A DNA stretch of 64,000 bases from Serinus canaria (taxonomy: Eukaryota > Chordata > Aves > Passeriformes > Fringillidae): the NCBI RefSeq assembly GCF_022539315.1, contig NC_066326.1, forward strand, positions 15,144,601 to 15,208,600. Direction: 5' to 3'. The notes under the pieces were generated by a model, which did no database searches, was not told the origin of the DNA, and was given only the letters and a program-made list of their open reading frames with translations. A program made the translations under genes and the position numbers. This document shows, piece after piece, positions 49,917-63,137 of the stretch. Numbering within the stretch: the first letter of the stretch is position 1; each line of letters starts with the position of its first letter.

Positions 49917-49951
49917 AAAAAAAAAAAAAAAAAAAAGGGCAAAAAAAAAAA
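49917..49951 (+). repeat. Compound poly-A (A20-GGGC-A11)
   Basis: Two A tracts separated by GGGC. Length is uncertain in any assembly. No adjacent retroelement is recognisable. Confidence 0.85.
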
Positions 49952-52900
49952 GAGAAGCTGCAAAGCTATGAGTGTAGCTACAGAGACATCTATAAACCAG
50001 CTCAGAAAAGGGAGCTGCTTTTGAAGCCTGTTGTCTCCTGCAGTACTGCCAAGAATAGGAATCAGAAAGTGCTGATTGTATTTTTTCCACTAAGAAACCC
50101 CCACTCACCCCAGGCTGAGTGTCTTTCAAGGAAACCCAAAATTTTCCACTGCCAATAACAGAGTTTACAGCTAAAAATCAGAAGGGAGCAAGAAAATGTC
50201 CATGTGATGGACAACCTGCACTTCACAGCACAATCCAAGCACTCGTGGTGGCTCAGAACAGCCCAAAGGAAAAGCTGCTCACATGGAAGGTCATCACTGC
50301 TCAGGAAAACCTGGGGCCAGCTCCAGCAGGTGTGCAAGAGCACAGATGAACCCCTGCACCCCTTCCAGGTGTGTTCCTGCATGGAGAAGCACCAGCAGCT
50401 CCCTGCCCAGCCTGCCTGGCTGTGCTGCTGCTTGTTCTTCCCTGTGCACCCGTAAAGGCAAAAGGACCAGGGGTTAAAACCACTCCAGCAGCATCTGGAT
50501 AAAAGCTGTGCAGTGTTGGATAAAAGCATGAAGGATGTTCTCCCTTAGATCAGTGTAAATCAGCAAAGCCTGCCCTGACAAAGACTCTGTCAGGGTGAAC
50601 AGGGCTGGAATCAAGCTGACAACAACTGGGACTCTCTCGCTATTCTTCTCCTCCGCTCCAGTTGTTTGTTCCCCACCTGCTCCCTGCTCCTGACAAGGCA
50701 GCAGAAATGTGTTTGCTCACAGTCTCATGAATCCTTTCTTCAGAGCTTTCCTTGAAATGTTCAGATTTCAGATGGTCACGGGGTTTTGCCTTTGGGTTTC
50801 AAGCTTCTCGGGGCAGAAACAATGTCACATCAGCGTGCAGCATGGTGAATGCTAATGAGGCCACAGGAGCAGTGCTGTACACCAGTTAACACAGCTCTCC
50901 TAATCCACATCCCTTCAGCACTTTGTAATCCCAGCTGCCAAGAATCAAGGGCAGAGGAGCAGGGATATCTTGCTCCTTCCATTAGATTTTACAGCTAGGA
51001 GAGCACTTCTTCTGGTGTGCTGCAGCACCTCCAGCTCATGCCCAGCCATACACTGTGCTCAGTAATCAAGAGATCTTTCTTCCCTTCAGCCACACGTCTT
51101 AAATCACTGCCTTCAGTCACTTCCAATGTGCCACTCCCTGGAAAAAGTTAATAAGACTCCATAAAAATGCTGTATTATTACAACTTCTGGCAGTGGCCCA
51201 TCTATACCAATCACCTCAATACAGGATTTTTGGCAGGAATTTACACTTAATTCTCTACTTAAACAACTCTTTTATTAAGAGTTCACATGTAGTTGCCTGG
51301 CATTTCACTTGAGCAAGGATGAAAGTGGAACAGACACCTGCTGTGGCAGTGGGTGCTGGGCCCAGAGCAGACACTGGGGGTGGCAGCACCCAGAAAGGAT
51401 GAAAGCACTCCAAAGGATGGAGAGCAGGAGATGGGCAGTGCAGCCCATCCCAGCCTGACACCATGACTTCAGGCAGGCACAGTGGGCAATCCTTCACTGA
51501 ACACCCCGGGATTTTGGGATGGGCAGCTGAGGATTGTTGTTCCTTCCAGCCCCCCACAGGGCTGAAGCTGAGTGAGCTCCTGTGCTGCTGGGGTGACCTT
51601 TTCTGCTGCCCTGAGTTCATCCTCACAGCTTTGAACGTTAGCACTTTTAATATCAGAATCTAACACAAGCCAGCAGTTCAAAGGTGAAAAGCATTTTACA
51701 ACAGAATGAAAATCATACCAGTGCTCAGGAGACTCAAAATGAGTCACTTCCCAAGGGGAAATTACTGGTATTCCCTTTCCAGCAACTCTGCTGGTATCAG
51801 TGTCATTAAAAAGAGGGAGTGGGAAGACAGATAAACAAAGTCTTAAAAAGCAAATATGTTCTAACTGGTGGTTATCACCACACTTAATAACTAGGGTACT
51901 AATTAAGAGGATAAGTAACACACTAGCTATTAGCTTCTAGTAATTAGTGTTTTTTTCCTCTAGATAATAACAAGCTAAAAAGAAAATAAAAAGACCTGAA
52001 TCCATTTCACCATTCACCCTGTCCAGAGAGTGAGAACCTATTACACATTATTATTAAGCATGAGCACTACAAATCAAATCAATGCTTTCAGATTCTGCAC
52101 ATAACTCAGTGTTTCAATGTGTGGCTTTTCACATGAGCAGACTGGACCCTGATGATGTCTAATAGGGTTACCTTTAGCACAAGTCAACTCCTTAAACCAC
52201 CCAGCCTTAACTCTGGCACACCAGAGATGCCCACACAGGGGATGCAGAGCTGTCCACACCCCTGGCACAGGAGAGAGGAAGCACAGAGAAATTCTGAGAG
52301 CAGGGCAAACACTTTGCAGGGCAGTGTTCTCACAGGTGGGAGAGCTGGATTTAAATACCTGAAGTTGAGTCAGACAGGCTGAATTGCTCCACATCCCTGC
52401 TAGCTTATGCTCAAGGATAATTTAGCCCATGATTTACAGCCTTTCTGTCTGACACAGGATTTCCCTGTCTTCCTCCTCAAACCATGGCCCTGCAAGTGCT
52501 GTAAGAAGCAGAGAGCAGTGCCCAGGTCCAGTGTGTTAAGGCTGGAAGAAGGGGCTGATTTCCTGGCAGGACACAGCAGAGGCTGCCCTGCCCCTGCCTT
52601 GTGGTCCTGTTTGTGCACTGGGAGCCTCAGTGGTGATCAGATATCAAAAATTGCTCAAGAGCTGAGCTACATTCTCTGTGTTGGCTTTTAACACAAATCT
52701 TTGTGTGAGCAGATTAATACTCTCAGATTTGCCCATGGATAAGGATATCCATGCAGCTCTATTAGCCACAACAAATCAATAATGTAAAATGTACTGCCTT
52801 GCTTAAGCACTGGTTTTTTCCAAACAATATGTCAAATTACTGTCTCTGGGCAGCATGTAGTGGTGTGAGATACCACTGAAACAGTGTCCTGCCTGGGGTA

Positions 52901-53518
52901 AAAGAAAACCACTCTAGCTAAGTTACACAGCTGTGATCAAACACAATGAAGGAATCATTCCATCTCATGCTGCTTTTAGATTTACCTGCTATGAGGATCT
53001 TCTCCCACACTGCTAGAAAGCCCAGGAATGGCTCATTCTCCTCTGTTCTCTTTAGTGAACTGGACTTTCCTTGACTTTTAGAAAAAACACAAGACTTGAA
53101 ACAATGAAATCCAGAGTTATTGTCTGCTAAGCCACATTCCTATGCTCTCATGCTTTTCAGTACCATTTTATGAGCAGACACACACACGGGCACACACACT
53201 GCTCCCACTGGGGAAATGGGGTTATTTTAAAAACACACATAACTATGAGCAAACATGAGCTTCTTAGAGGGTTTTTTTAAATTGGTATTAAAAATGCATC
53301 AGTTGCTAAATTTAAAATTGTTGGTAAGTAAACAGTAGGTAGCATTATAGAGAGCCACTTCTTAAAATTCTAATTATCCCTTTCCTATTTGTTGTGACGT
53401 GCCCTCGCAGGGATTATGGGTTTGGACTGGAGCCCAGTCCTCTGCTTTGAAAATGCAAAGTAAGCAGGAGAGGTTTGTGTCAGCTCACTTGGGTTTCTGA
53501 GTGTGGTGAGGACATTTT

Positions 53519-53962
53519 GTGAGGCTGCTGCGAGTGAAGGCAGCTCGGGCTGTCTCACCTGCTGCTCCTGACCCTGGGCTCACCCCTGGGCCATCAGTGT
53601 TTCCCCCACTGCAGGGTGGAGCTTCTCCAGACCCTTGTGGACAGGGCAGGGGTGATCCCTGCAGAAATGCACTCCAGAATCATTCACAAAGGGCATTTCT
53701 CCCCAGATCCCCTCCAGGGACCCGGCAGCATCTCCTCACTCAGGCTGCCCACGCCAGGCTGCTGGGTCAATGCAGAGCTCTTCAGTCACTGCCCTGCCCT
53801 CTCAGGGCACAGCAGCTCCTCTTGGGGCTCCCTTCACTCCCTGGGATGGTGGAGATGAAATTCAAAACACCCCTCCCAAGTCTTTCCAGTTCCAGGCAGG
53901 AAGGAAGAGAAAATCGTGATGGGTTTGGGATCACCCAAGTCCCCGATGTTTCTGCCAGGTGA
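53519..53962 (+). other. GC-richer block with terminal splice donor, possible exon
   Basis: A 147-codon plus-strand open frame ends two codons after an excellent donor, CCAG|GTGAGC, at 53958/53959. CpG pairs are more frequent than in the flanks. A TGACGTG CRE-like motif lies 120 bp upstream at 53395-53401. The translation is Pro/Ser/Leu/Arg-rich with no recognisable domain, and the minus strand is also partly open, so coding is doubtful. A non-coding RNA exon is at least as likely. Confidence 0.2.
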
Positions 53963-56900
53963 GCACTTTTGTTTTGTGCCCTTTGTTGTGTCCAAACAGG
54001 ATCCTTCCACAGGGTGGAAACCTTCCAAGCACATTGCAGAGACAATCTGCCCTCAGCCCTGGCAGCTGGTGGTGGGGGCAGTGCCCTGGGCATGCCCAGG
54101 GACAGGGGTGGGGGCATTGGGAGGGGCAAGGGGGGCACCTGTGGCAGCAGCCAGCTCTGACACAGTGCTGTGTGCTTAACCTCCAGGCTGTTACCATTAT
54201 CCAGCTTAGCCAAATGAATGGAGGAGAAAAACATTTCCAGTTGCCAGAGGATTAATCTTCTGAATGATGCATGGATTTTAGAGAAATGCCTTTGATTTAT
54301 ATAATGCTATACTAGGGGATATAATTTCAATTAGTAATTGCTAATTTTGATTTAGTGTGTTACATACTGGATACAGCAGGTTTATTATGGTTATATTATC
54401 TAATTTATTATGATTTATATTTACCTTAATGGGAATATATATTAATCAATAGATACTCTGATTAACTAGGGACTATTAACTATCCTGCAACACTGGAATA
54501 ACACAATCAGACCAATAACAGACACAGAGTATTGTCACATGCTGTGACTTATGCATCTAACTCTGAATTTTACCATGGAATAAATGCAAAAAGTAGATAA
54601 TGATTATCAGATTCAGAAATGAATATATCTGTTTTAACAGGCAGCATGTCAGATGCAGTGGCTAAGCTGCTTGCCCAGAGTCCAATTCTTCTCCAAGTGA
54701 ATGATTTATATATTTTAATATGAAATGTATCACTCACCAAACAGCTTCTTTCACTATGTGATATATAAATTCCACCTGTCAAGCACATTCTGATATTGTA
54801 ATATATCCTGTTGTCCTGCTTCTTTCAGGGGAGTCTGTTTCTAATTCCTTACATGCTTCCTGTCTCAGACTGATATCAGCAGCATCTCTCATGGCATTAC
54901 TGTCACAATGGCTACAGAAAACCTCTGCTCAGGGCTCTGCATAGAGGTTTGGAAGCAACTGAGATGCCCTGGGGACATGGGGACCTGGCAGGGATCCCTC
55001 TTGTGCTCTGCTCCTGGGCATTCCCCATGCTGCTGTCTGGCACCATGGGAAGCTGCTAAAGTAATAAGGAATAGGGAGTTTTATCCAAAAAAACACTCTT
55101 AGCCCCAGCCTCTGGTGAAAGCTGTGGAGAGCTGTAAGGCTGAGAGAAGAGGGACAGGACCTCTGACCCCCACAAAGCCCTCAGGAAGGGCTGTTTGTGA
55201 GCCTGTTCCAGTGTTTTGATTACAAAAACATGTACCAAGCTACTGTGGGAATAAGGGCTCTGCTTGGATCTTTGGTTTGAAAATACCTGCAAACTCCAGC
55301 TGCTTTCCCAAGTTTCAGTGGCAGTCTGCTGCCTTGGTGCTGAGAGCTGGGAAAGGACTCATGAGATCAGGCAAGGACCCCTCATTGCAGAGGCAGGACA
55401 GGCACCCCTGAATGCTCCCTCTCCTTCCAGCCTGTCAATTATTAGACACATGTCAGTCAAAGGAGCAGGACATTCCCAGTGTCAGATGGAAGGAAAGCAG
55501 CACCTGGCTGTGACAGTCACCACAGCTCCAGACACACCTGCAAGGGAGTGGTCACCCCCTTCTGCCATCTTTCCTCTAGGGACCTGCTCCCAGAGCTGCA
55601 CTCCTCAGCCTCTGCTCAGTCCCACCCACACATCCTCCCATGGGAGCTGCACCCGCATGGATCTCCCTTATCTGCAGTTCCCTGGATGGAACTGTCCTCA
55701 GTCTGTCATGGCTCAAACAACACCCCATGGTTCCAAAATCTGCTTGTTCAACTGCTCCTCCAAAACCTCCACAACCTTCCTGCAGCACTTTGCACTCTCT
55801 CAAGCCCCAACAGACAAGAAACATCCCTAATATCCACCTTGCACTTTCTTTGCTGCAAAGTTTGCACCCTTTTGTCTTGCTCCTATGGAGGAGGAGGCAG
55901 AGGACAGGAGGCACAGAGCCCTTCACCTATGGGATGGTGACTGTCAGAGCTGAGACTTTTCCTTCCTCTGCTGAAACTCTGCTTTTGCTCACAGATCACT
56001 GTTCCTGCCCTCTCCCCTTCCTTCCTGCAGGTCATTTTGCCTGGGATGAGAGGGGACAGAATTACAGACTGAGTCACAACATGCAGAGGACCTATTGTAC
56101 CAAAAGAGGAGAGGGAATTGTCACCTGTGAACATCAGTGATTATAAATTGTGTCAGTGGCAGAGGGTCTCTGTCAGCTGAGACCCAAAGCAAGACTCCCA
56201 GTTCAGCAAAATTAACTGGAAAATTTGGAGAAACAGAGGAGAGGGCAAGACATCTTTTGATTACCAAATCCAAACTCTACTCCTCTTAGATCTAATCTTA
56301 GATCTTCTCCAAGACAGATCTAGAAAAGATAAAATGTATTAATCAACTGCACTTCCAGGGCTGAGTGTGCCAAAAAAGCCACTACTTGCACAGTAAGCAA
56401 AAGCATATGAAAAGCACATGCAGCAGAGGAATACAGAGGCTAGCTCCAGCAATTAAAACAAAACACCAAAGCAAAACAACCCCAGAGTAAAGATTTGAAA
56501 ACCATATGCAGGTTTCTAGGTAACCAGCCCAATTTTTCTGATGCATTGAGGGCTGACTACTTCCCACTGAAATCAGTAAGGGGCAGTTGATTGCCTGCTA
56601 CATTTGAAAATCAGTCCAATCCTCCAGGAGCATGAGCAGCAGTCTGCAATACCTGATTATGCCCCATTTGAAGTCTGATATACAGTCTGATCCCATCTGA
56701 GCCTCAGCACAGCACTGTGCCTGCTGTTCACAAACTTGTCTCTCAACATGCACCTCCTCTGCAAGGATGAGAGCAGAACCTTCCTGCCACAGTCAGACTG
56801 GGGATGGAAACCTCTCTTTCCATCACCACACATCCCACCCCCCCTTAGAAAACTGAGTACATCAGCTGCCATTATGAAAAGGAAAACCTTTCACAGGTGC

Positions 56901-58074
56901 TGCAGCACATCATCAAACACTGTATGTCATATAACACAGAGATAAAGCAATGGAAGCTTAAATTTGCAGGTAAATAAAACCTGCATGGAACTGTGCTCTG
57001 TCCTAATCTACTCACAGGCAGACAGCGAGCAAAAGTGTGGAAAGGGTGAGGCAAACAAAGTTAAATAAAAGCCTGACAGAAAATATTTCCTAATTTAAAA
57101 ACTCTCCAAATATTGTCTGTGAAGTTTTATCTCTCCAGTGCTGGCTACTGCTGTGCTTCAGTGAGCACTCTGGATTTGGGGCAGGTTCTCTGCCCACCCT
57201 TCTTCCCTCTATTCCCATTTGGTGCCAGTGGCTGCTTGGGAATTGTGCTGTGTCCTTCCATGAGCACCTTCCCACTTGAGGCAAGCTCTGGCAGCCACAG
57301 GCAGTGATTTACTGCTGAATCACACAGCAAAACTGGCTATATCCTTTATAAATTCATAAATCCCAAGCAGGACAGGTTTCCCATTATGGCTCAGCTTTGT
57401 TTCAGTGTGTAACCCCCATTGCTGAAGGAGACACAATAAATCCTGGGACTGTGAAATCCATTGTATTTATATTGGTCTCCATTTCCCAGTCACAAATAAA
57501 CTGAGATCTTCTGAGTTTGCCACGGGGGTATTTATAGATTGCAAATAGTGGCACATAAAATCAATTGGATCTTATATTTTCTTTGGGACATTTTATTGTT
57601 TCCTGTAAGTCAATGAATATTTTTTCCATCCTACAGACTCTTTTCCAAAAAGTCCAATTTTTGGTTTTCTTCATACTCTTACTTTATACTTATAAGGCTG
57701 TGATTTATGCATGCACAGTCCTGTCCTTCTTCCAGCAGAAAAGCATGAGAAACTGGTTTTATTATAATAAAATGTGTTTTTGTTTGTTACTTCTCTGATT
57801 TTTACCTTCTAATGTTTCTCCTTGCAGTTACTTGGATAACATAATCACAGAAATTCCATTATGCATTTATAATAATGGTCAGCCCAAGTATTTCTGAGAG
57901 TTTTGGGCAGCACCATTGTATCCAGAGGTGTTAGACACAGTCCCATCACCAAATGAGAATTTTCCCAGGTCCAGCCACCACACAGTATAAACCTGCAGGT
58001 TTTACAGGAGCTGCAGCCACAGTTATAGACACTCCTCTGGTTCCCAGCAGTGAAATATCAATAGTCCTAGAGGA

Positions 58075-58088
58075 CCACAAGAGGGAAC
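58075..58088 (+). promoter_or_regulatory. CTCF-like motif
   Basis: CCACAAGAGGGAAC matches 12 of 14 positions of the CTCF core. It points right, that is, away from the minus-strand site at 42616-42629. Confidence 0.3.
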
Positions 58089-60980
58089 AACTCCCATTAT
58101 AAAATCACTCAAAAAGTGAAGAAGGGAATGAAGCCCATTAAACTCACCTGAGCTGTGTGTGATCTGTGTGAAAGGAACTTCTCTTGCCAGACCAAACCAA
58201 CAAGGTGTGCTGGGGAATGGAGTAATTCTGTAAATTTAAAAACAGAAAAAGAATATGAAAACCAACACTGATTGTATCAGCAGTTACCCTGATGGAAACA
58301 CCAGCAGAATTAACTAATATATTTTCTTCTTTTACCTCCTGCCAAGTGTGTCTTTAGACACAAGCCAGAAGAGAGGATCTATCTGTATATTGAATGTACA
58401 CTGGGATACAGGCACTGTGCATGGACTGCTCTGAGGTACTGTGGGACATGCACAAGTTCCTGAAAAGCAAAAACCCCCTCAAACTTCTGCTTCTTTGTCC
58501 TTCCCTGGTGTGTCTCTGCTGCCCAAAGGGGGTACCAGGATTTTCTCTGAGTTCAGCTCCATACTGGGGCAGTTTTGCAGCAATCCTGTCAACTGCAGCA
58601 GGACTAATTCACTGGGTGCTGCTGAAAAAATCAAATGTATGAAAAGTGCTGCTTTCTTAAATTTACATGCTCAAAATGGCAATAAAGGTCAAGGTTGGGG
58701 TTTTTTTTCTGTTAAAGTAAATGCATTTATACTAAAATACTTGGAACAAATTTTGCTTATTGCTGAAACAGTTTTATGTTCAAATTGCTAAAATAAGAGA
58801 AATGAGTTGTTGAACAGTGTAGCTCATCCTTACTCTTTGACTTATTTACTACTTTTCTGCAGTACTTTATAAACCTTACAAGTGTTTCTATAATTCTCTG
58901 CAATTGTATTTCTGCCTGTGAATTTTGGTGTGGAGATCTTGCCTTTTCTCTACGTAGGCTGGAGCAGGATGTCTGAAGAGTATCTGGAGCACCAACACAG
59001 AGATATTTGGTAAAAAAGAAGGCAAAAAGCACTATAATTTCTTCTGCATCTGTCAGCCAGAGGTGCTCATTATACAGAACATCAGTGACAAGAGCAGGAG
59101 GAGAAATACAGGGTGCAGCATGTGCTCAGGCTAAGTGAGAAGTGATTAACATGTTTTCCCAGTCAGATTTTGACTGGTTTGAAGCTCTAGTAATCTTCTG
59201 GCATTTGATTAATCTTTCCATTTCTAGAGCAGCGGCTGTAAAGATCAGAATTTAGACAGGACTACAAATGATGCAAGATTGAACTCCTCACATGAAGCAT
59301 ATAAAGCTGCTCACAGGGTATAAATAGGTGTAGCCACACAGGAGGCTGAGAAAGGCTGAAGATGCTGATCACACATCCAGGCTCCAAGAGATGATTCCAC
59401 AGCAGAGGTGCAGTTTACCTGGCCACAGATTCCCAGCTCAGCACTGGGAAAGGCAGCAGGAATAAAGAGGAAAAATAATAAAGGGAAGTTGAAATAATGG
59501 TTTGATTTACCAGCTGGTGTTCTGTGCTGTAGACAATACAGTTGTGCAGTAGATTAGTTCAGCACAGGAGATAAACTGCAGGGTAAATCAAAGGAGATTG
59601 CTCAGGAGCTGATTTGCTTAAAGTATTCAGCCAGCAATACCTGGACACATTGCACCCCTTTCTAAAGCACCCATGGCCTCTAGGAGAGTTGTTATGACTC
59701 TCAGGACTGCCTCCCACCCCACTCTGCTGCCTCCCCTCCGTGTCCCACCTGGCCCAGCACTTCAGTCACCACCCAAAGTGTCCAGGCCAGCTCTTTCAGA
59801 CTCCTGCTTCTCTCCCAGGTGCACTCACAAACATGCAGACAGTAGGGGCTCAGCACCTCTGCCCCCCCTTTATCCTCTGCCTCTCCAGCTGCCAGGGCAT
59901 CTCCAGCTGCAGCAGACACAGACAGTAAATTCTAGGATCAAAAAAGGGCAGGCAAAGAGAATACAGGGAGAATTTCAGTCTTGCTTTTTAGCCACATCCT
60001 TCCCAGAGACAGTGCAGACACTTCAGGTCTCTTAATTGCAGAACTAAAAACCCTAACCTCATCTCCCAATAGCAGAGTGAAATTAGCCATTCTGTAAAGC
60101 TCAAAAATGCAGCAATTGGACTGAATTCACTTTTAAAATCCCCGCTAGCAACTGATCTCTGCAGGACCAGTGCAGTGTTCCCTCTGATTTTCAGCTGTCT
60201 GTAGGGTACAACAATAGCAGGCAAAAGGCTCTGGTTCTTTGTCCCAGAAATACTTTGCCCATGCTCTGTGTGCCCAGCTCACACAGAAAGCCCATGTTTA
60301 GAGAAAGATGTTTTGACAAAGAGGCAAAATGATGTGTGGAGCTAGAGAAGCACTGCTGGAAAGGGGCAGATGAGAGAGCCCAGCCCCAGAGCTGTGCTTG
60401 GAGCATGACCTCTCTGCTCCAGGCATGGGGAAAGGCTCTTCCCTTCCCTGCCCCCAAGCAGCTGACTGGAACACCAGCCCTTCTTTTCATAGGACAAGAA
60501 ATCAGGTCAAAACTTTCTAGGAAATTTCTGGCGCCTGTTTTAGAACGCGGTTCAAAAGATCAAAGGAGAGGAATTCTGCAGAGCCCCGTGTGCAGCCCCT
60601 TGTGGAAGTGGGGCATCAACAGGGGGAAATCCTGTGCCTGAGCACTGCTGAGCTGACAGCCAGGGGCTCACCTGGAACTAAACCTCTGCACAGAGCTGCA
60701 GCACAAGGGAAGGCAGAGAGAGCAGGAAAGCTGAGAGCAGCCCCTCCATCAGCACCTGCTCCAAGGACAGAAACACCACTCATCCCATTGGCACTTGGGA
60801 TGGTTCCTCACTGCTCCCAGTGTGGCTGCAAAAGCCTCTTCAGGCTTTTACCAACAGCAGCAAATCTTCCCTGAGCACTGCAGTCTTTATCAAGAGCTGG
60901 AGCTCCTCACTCGTGCTCAGTATTGAATTGTTCTTCCTTCCAAAGCACTGTTTTGATTAGGTGATCTCTTCCCTGAGAGG

Positions 60981-60997
60981 AAAAAAAAAAAAAAAAA
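60981..60997 (+). repeat. Poly-A tract (17 A)
   Basis: Seventeen A after GAGAGG. No linked element is recognised. Confidence 0.85.
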
Positions 60998-62939
60998 GCA
61001 CCCAAACACACTTAGGGCCAGATTTTAAAAAAGCTATTAGAATCCTGCTTAATTTAAATGCATGACAGCAGGCAACTCAGCCTAATTCTCCACTTGAGCA
61101 CACAGTCTCCTGATTTATACACACAAGTGGAATAGCTTTTGCAGATGCATATTTTGCCTTTTGCTTTATCTTCCTTGCTTTTTAATAACTTACCTTTACA
61201 TATGATTTCCTTAATTCAGACTTAAATTAGACAAACAATCATTTGGGATGCAGTCTGCATTGTCCAATTTCCTCTGGTCGTTTGAAAATAGAGTTCACTG
61301 GACTTCTTTTATCCCAAGTCACCTTGTGGTGTTTTGGAGTAGCCCTGCCTTAAGGAGAGGAAGCTGAGCCTTGCTGTGAGTCATGGGGGCAAGGGAAGAG
61401 CAGAGGGTTTAACTCCACACGTCCTAAACTCCTCCCAAACTCCCAGAGGGAACTCTGAATTGCACAATAAGGAGATTTTTATCACTGATAAATCCTCTTG
61501 CAATTTCCACACGGATGTCTCCATAGATCCCTCTGACTCATGGGGTCATTTGTCAGCTGACACTTGATGGAATTAGCTGCTCTAGAAGAGCATTTCTGTC
61601 CAGAGCAGGTTAAGGGGGTTTTAACTCTTTTTTGTTATCTGTACTTGAAACAAGTGGTTGGACATGAAGCTCATCTCTACATGATGGATGGATTTCAAAA
61701 CACTCCAAAACAACTTTCTTTAGAAGATTCAAAAGACACAAAGAACTCTTTGATCAATGAACAGTGGGTCTTTTTGCACAGAGGAGAATACTGGGTTGCA
61801 AGATGTAATATTAGATAAATATCCTAAGCATATCATTACCACTGATTGTAATTTATGGTGCAGTATAGCTTGGCTAGAATCAGCTCCCAAAACACTTCCC
61901 CCGATCATGCAGCTCTTTTAAAAGGACACCAGAATGTGGAAACTCAACAACTGATCCCTGAAAGTATTCTTAAAAGTCATATCCCTGTGGGTTGGACTCT
62001 TAATTGCCACAGTGTTACTTTCTTGATGCCCTAAAACATCAGAATTTCAACATCTACTAGTGTAAAATTAGGCTATTAAAGTTTTTATTCTCTTCAATAT
62101 TGAATTACCTCTTTTAAGACATGAGTTGTCCTCTATCATTAATATTTTCTTGGGGTTTTTCTGGCATTGATTCTCTGATTTTTTTTTTCTTCCTTGTTTT
62201 GGTTCACAGCACACTTTCAAGGCCAAAACTCCACAGGCAAGATTTCTATCAATTTTAGTTGGAGTCTCACCTGATTAGAAGCTGCAGCATAAAGTTTTAT
62301 GATCACACACAGAGCTTGAGGTTTCAGCTTTTCCTGACGTGTTTTTCCAGTTTTGATTTCAGTCCAAAGAGTGTCTTTCTGGTTGGAATTAAAACCCAGT
62401 TAATTTTCAAAATTCCCTGCAAAGTAAAAGACATTGAAATAAAAATTGTAAAAAACAATCCCCCCAGATTAAGATTGAGGCAATTTGAAACATTTTTTTA
62501 TTTAATTGTTTATGTTTCTTGTTTGACCTGACTGTATGACACAGCAGGAACAGCATTGCTTTCTAATAACAGCATTAATCACAGCATAAAAATATTTCTT
62601 TGTAATGTACAACAGCTCTTCTGAGCTGAAAATAAAAAGTAATGTTCATCTGCCTACAAGGTTTAAAGTAAATAAAAATGAAATACACTGCTGGGATTAC
62701 AACATGGGAGATGATTGGAAATGCTGGCGTGATTTGACATGTAACAGCCAACTTTGCTGCTATTAGCAGGCTGTGAAATCATATAAAAAATGGAAAAAAA
62801 CAGAAGAAAAATAATGAGTTTCATTAAAAAAATTCACTTTTTGATCTTTTCTCCAGAAGAAACTTTCTGGTCTGCATTTTGTCCCACACCACTTTTAGGG
62901 TTGTTAAGAAGGAGCCTTTTCAGCAACAGCACTAATTAA

Positions 62940-63137
62940 TGTTGTGGTTTGACCTGGCAGCAGCCAAACACAGAGAGAATTGGGGAAAAGGCGAAAAACT
63001 TTTCTAGTTTAATAGGTCAGAAAAGGAAGGAAAACCAATAATACTGACAAAAGAATGCACCAAACAAGTGGTGCCCAATGCAATCCCCACCCCTGGCCGA
63101 TGCCCAGCCATCCCACTGGGCAGCTCCCCCTTTTTTT
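62940..63137 (-). mobile_element. ERVL-type avian LTR remnant, truncated
   Basis: On the plus strand the block starts TGTTGTGGTTTGACC and continues with AGAGAGAATTGGGG, AGTTTAATAGGTCAG, AACAAGTGGTGCCCAATGCA and GCCGATGCCCAGCCA, then CAGCTCCCCC. These landmarks follow, in order, the reverse complement of the 3' part of a widespread avian ERVL-type LTR, so the element is on the minus strand with its end at 62940. The other half, including the promoter, is missing after about 63137. The order of landmarks is seen; the family name is from memory of bird repeats. Confidence 0.65.

Larger units (their letters stand above)
47555..62939. other. Non-coding stretch, gene-poor right arm
   Basis: No supported gene. 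Homopolymers lie at 49566-49581 (A16), 49917-49936 (A20, followed by GGGC and A11) and 60981-60997 (A17). An interrupted CA-rich run lies at 53177-53199. A GC-richer block with a CRE-like TGACGTG lies at 53390-53960, a homeodomain-motif AT block at 54260-54480 and another at 62540-62840. A CTCF-like site is at 58075-58088. An exact minus-strand donor consensus CAG|GTGAGT at 58148/58147 has no defensible partner. Confidence 0.6.

Noticed and set aside
49641..50129. 162-codon minus-strand frame with a phenylalanine-rich, membrane-like segment
   Set aside because: The hydrophobic run is only the translation of the A20 and A11 homopolymers read on the minus strand.
58141..58150. Exon ending at an exact CAG|GTGAGT donor on the minus strand
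   Set aside because: No acceptor or protein-like frame could be tied to it; single donors like this are expected a few times by chance in 64 kb.
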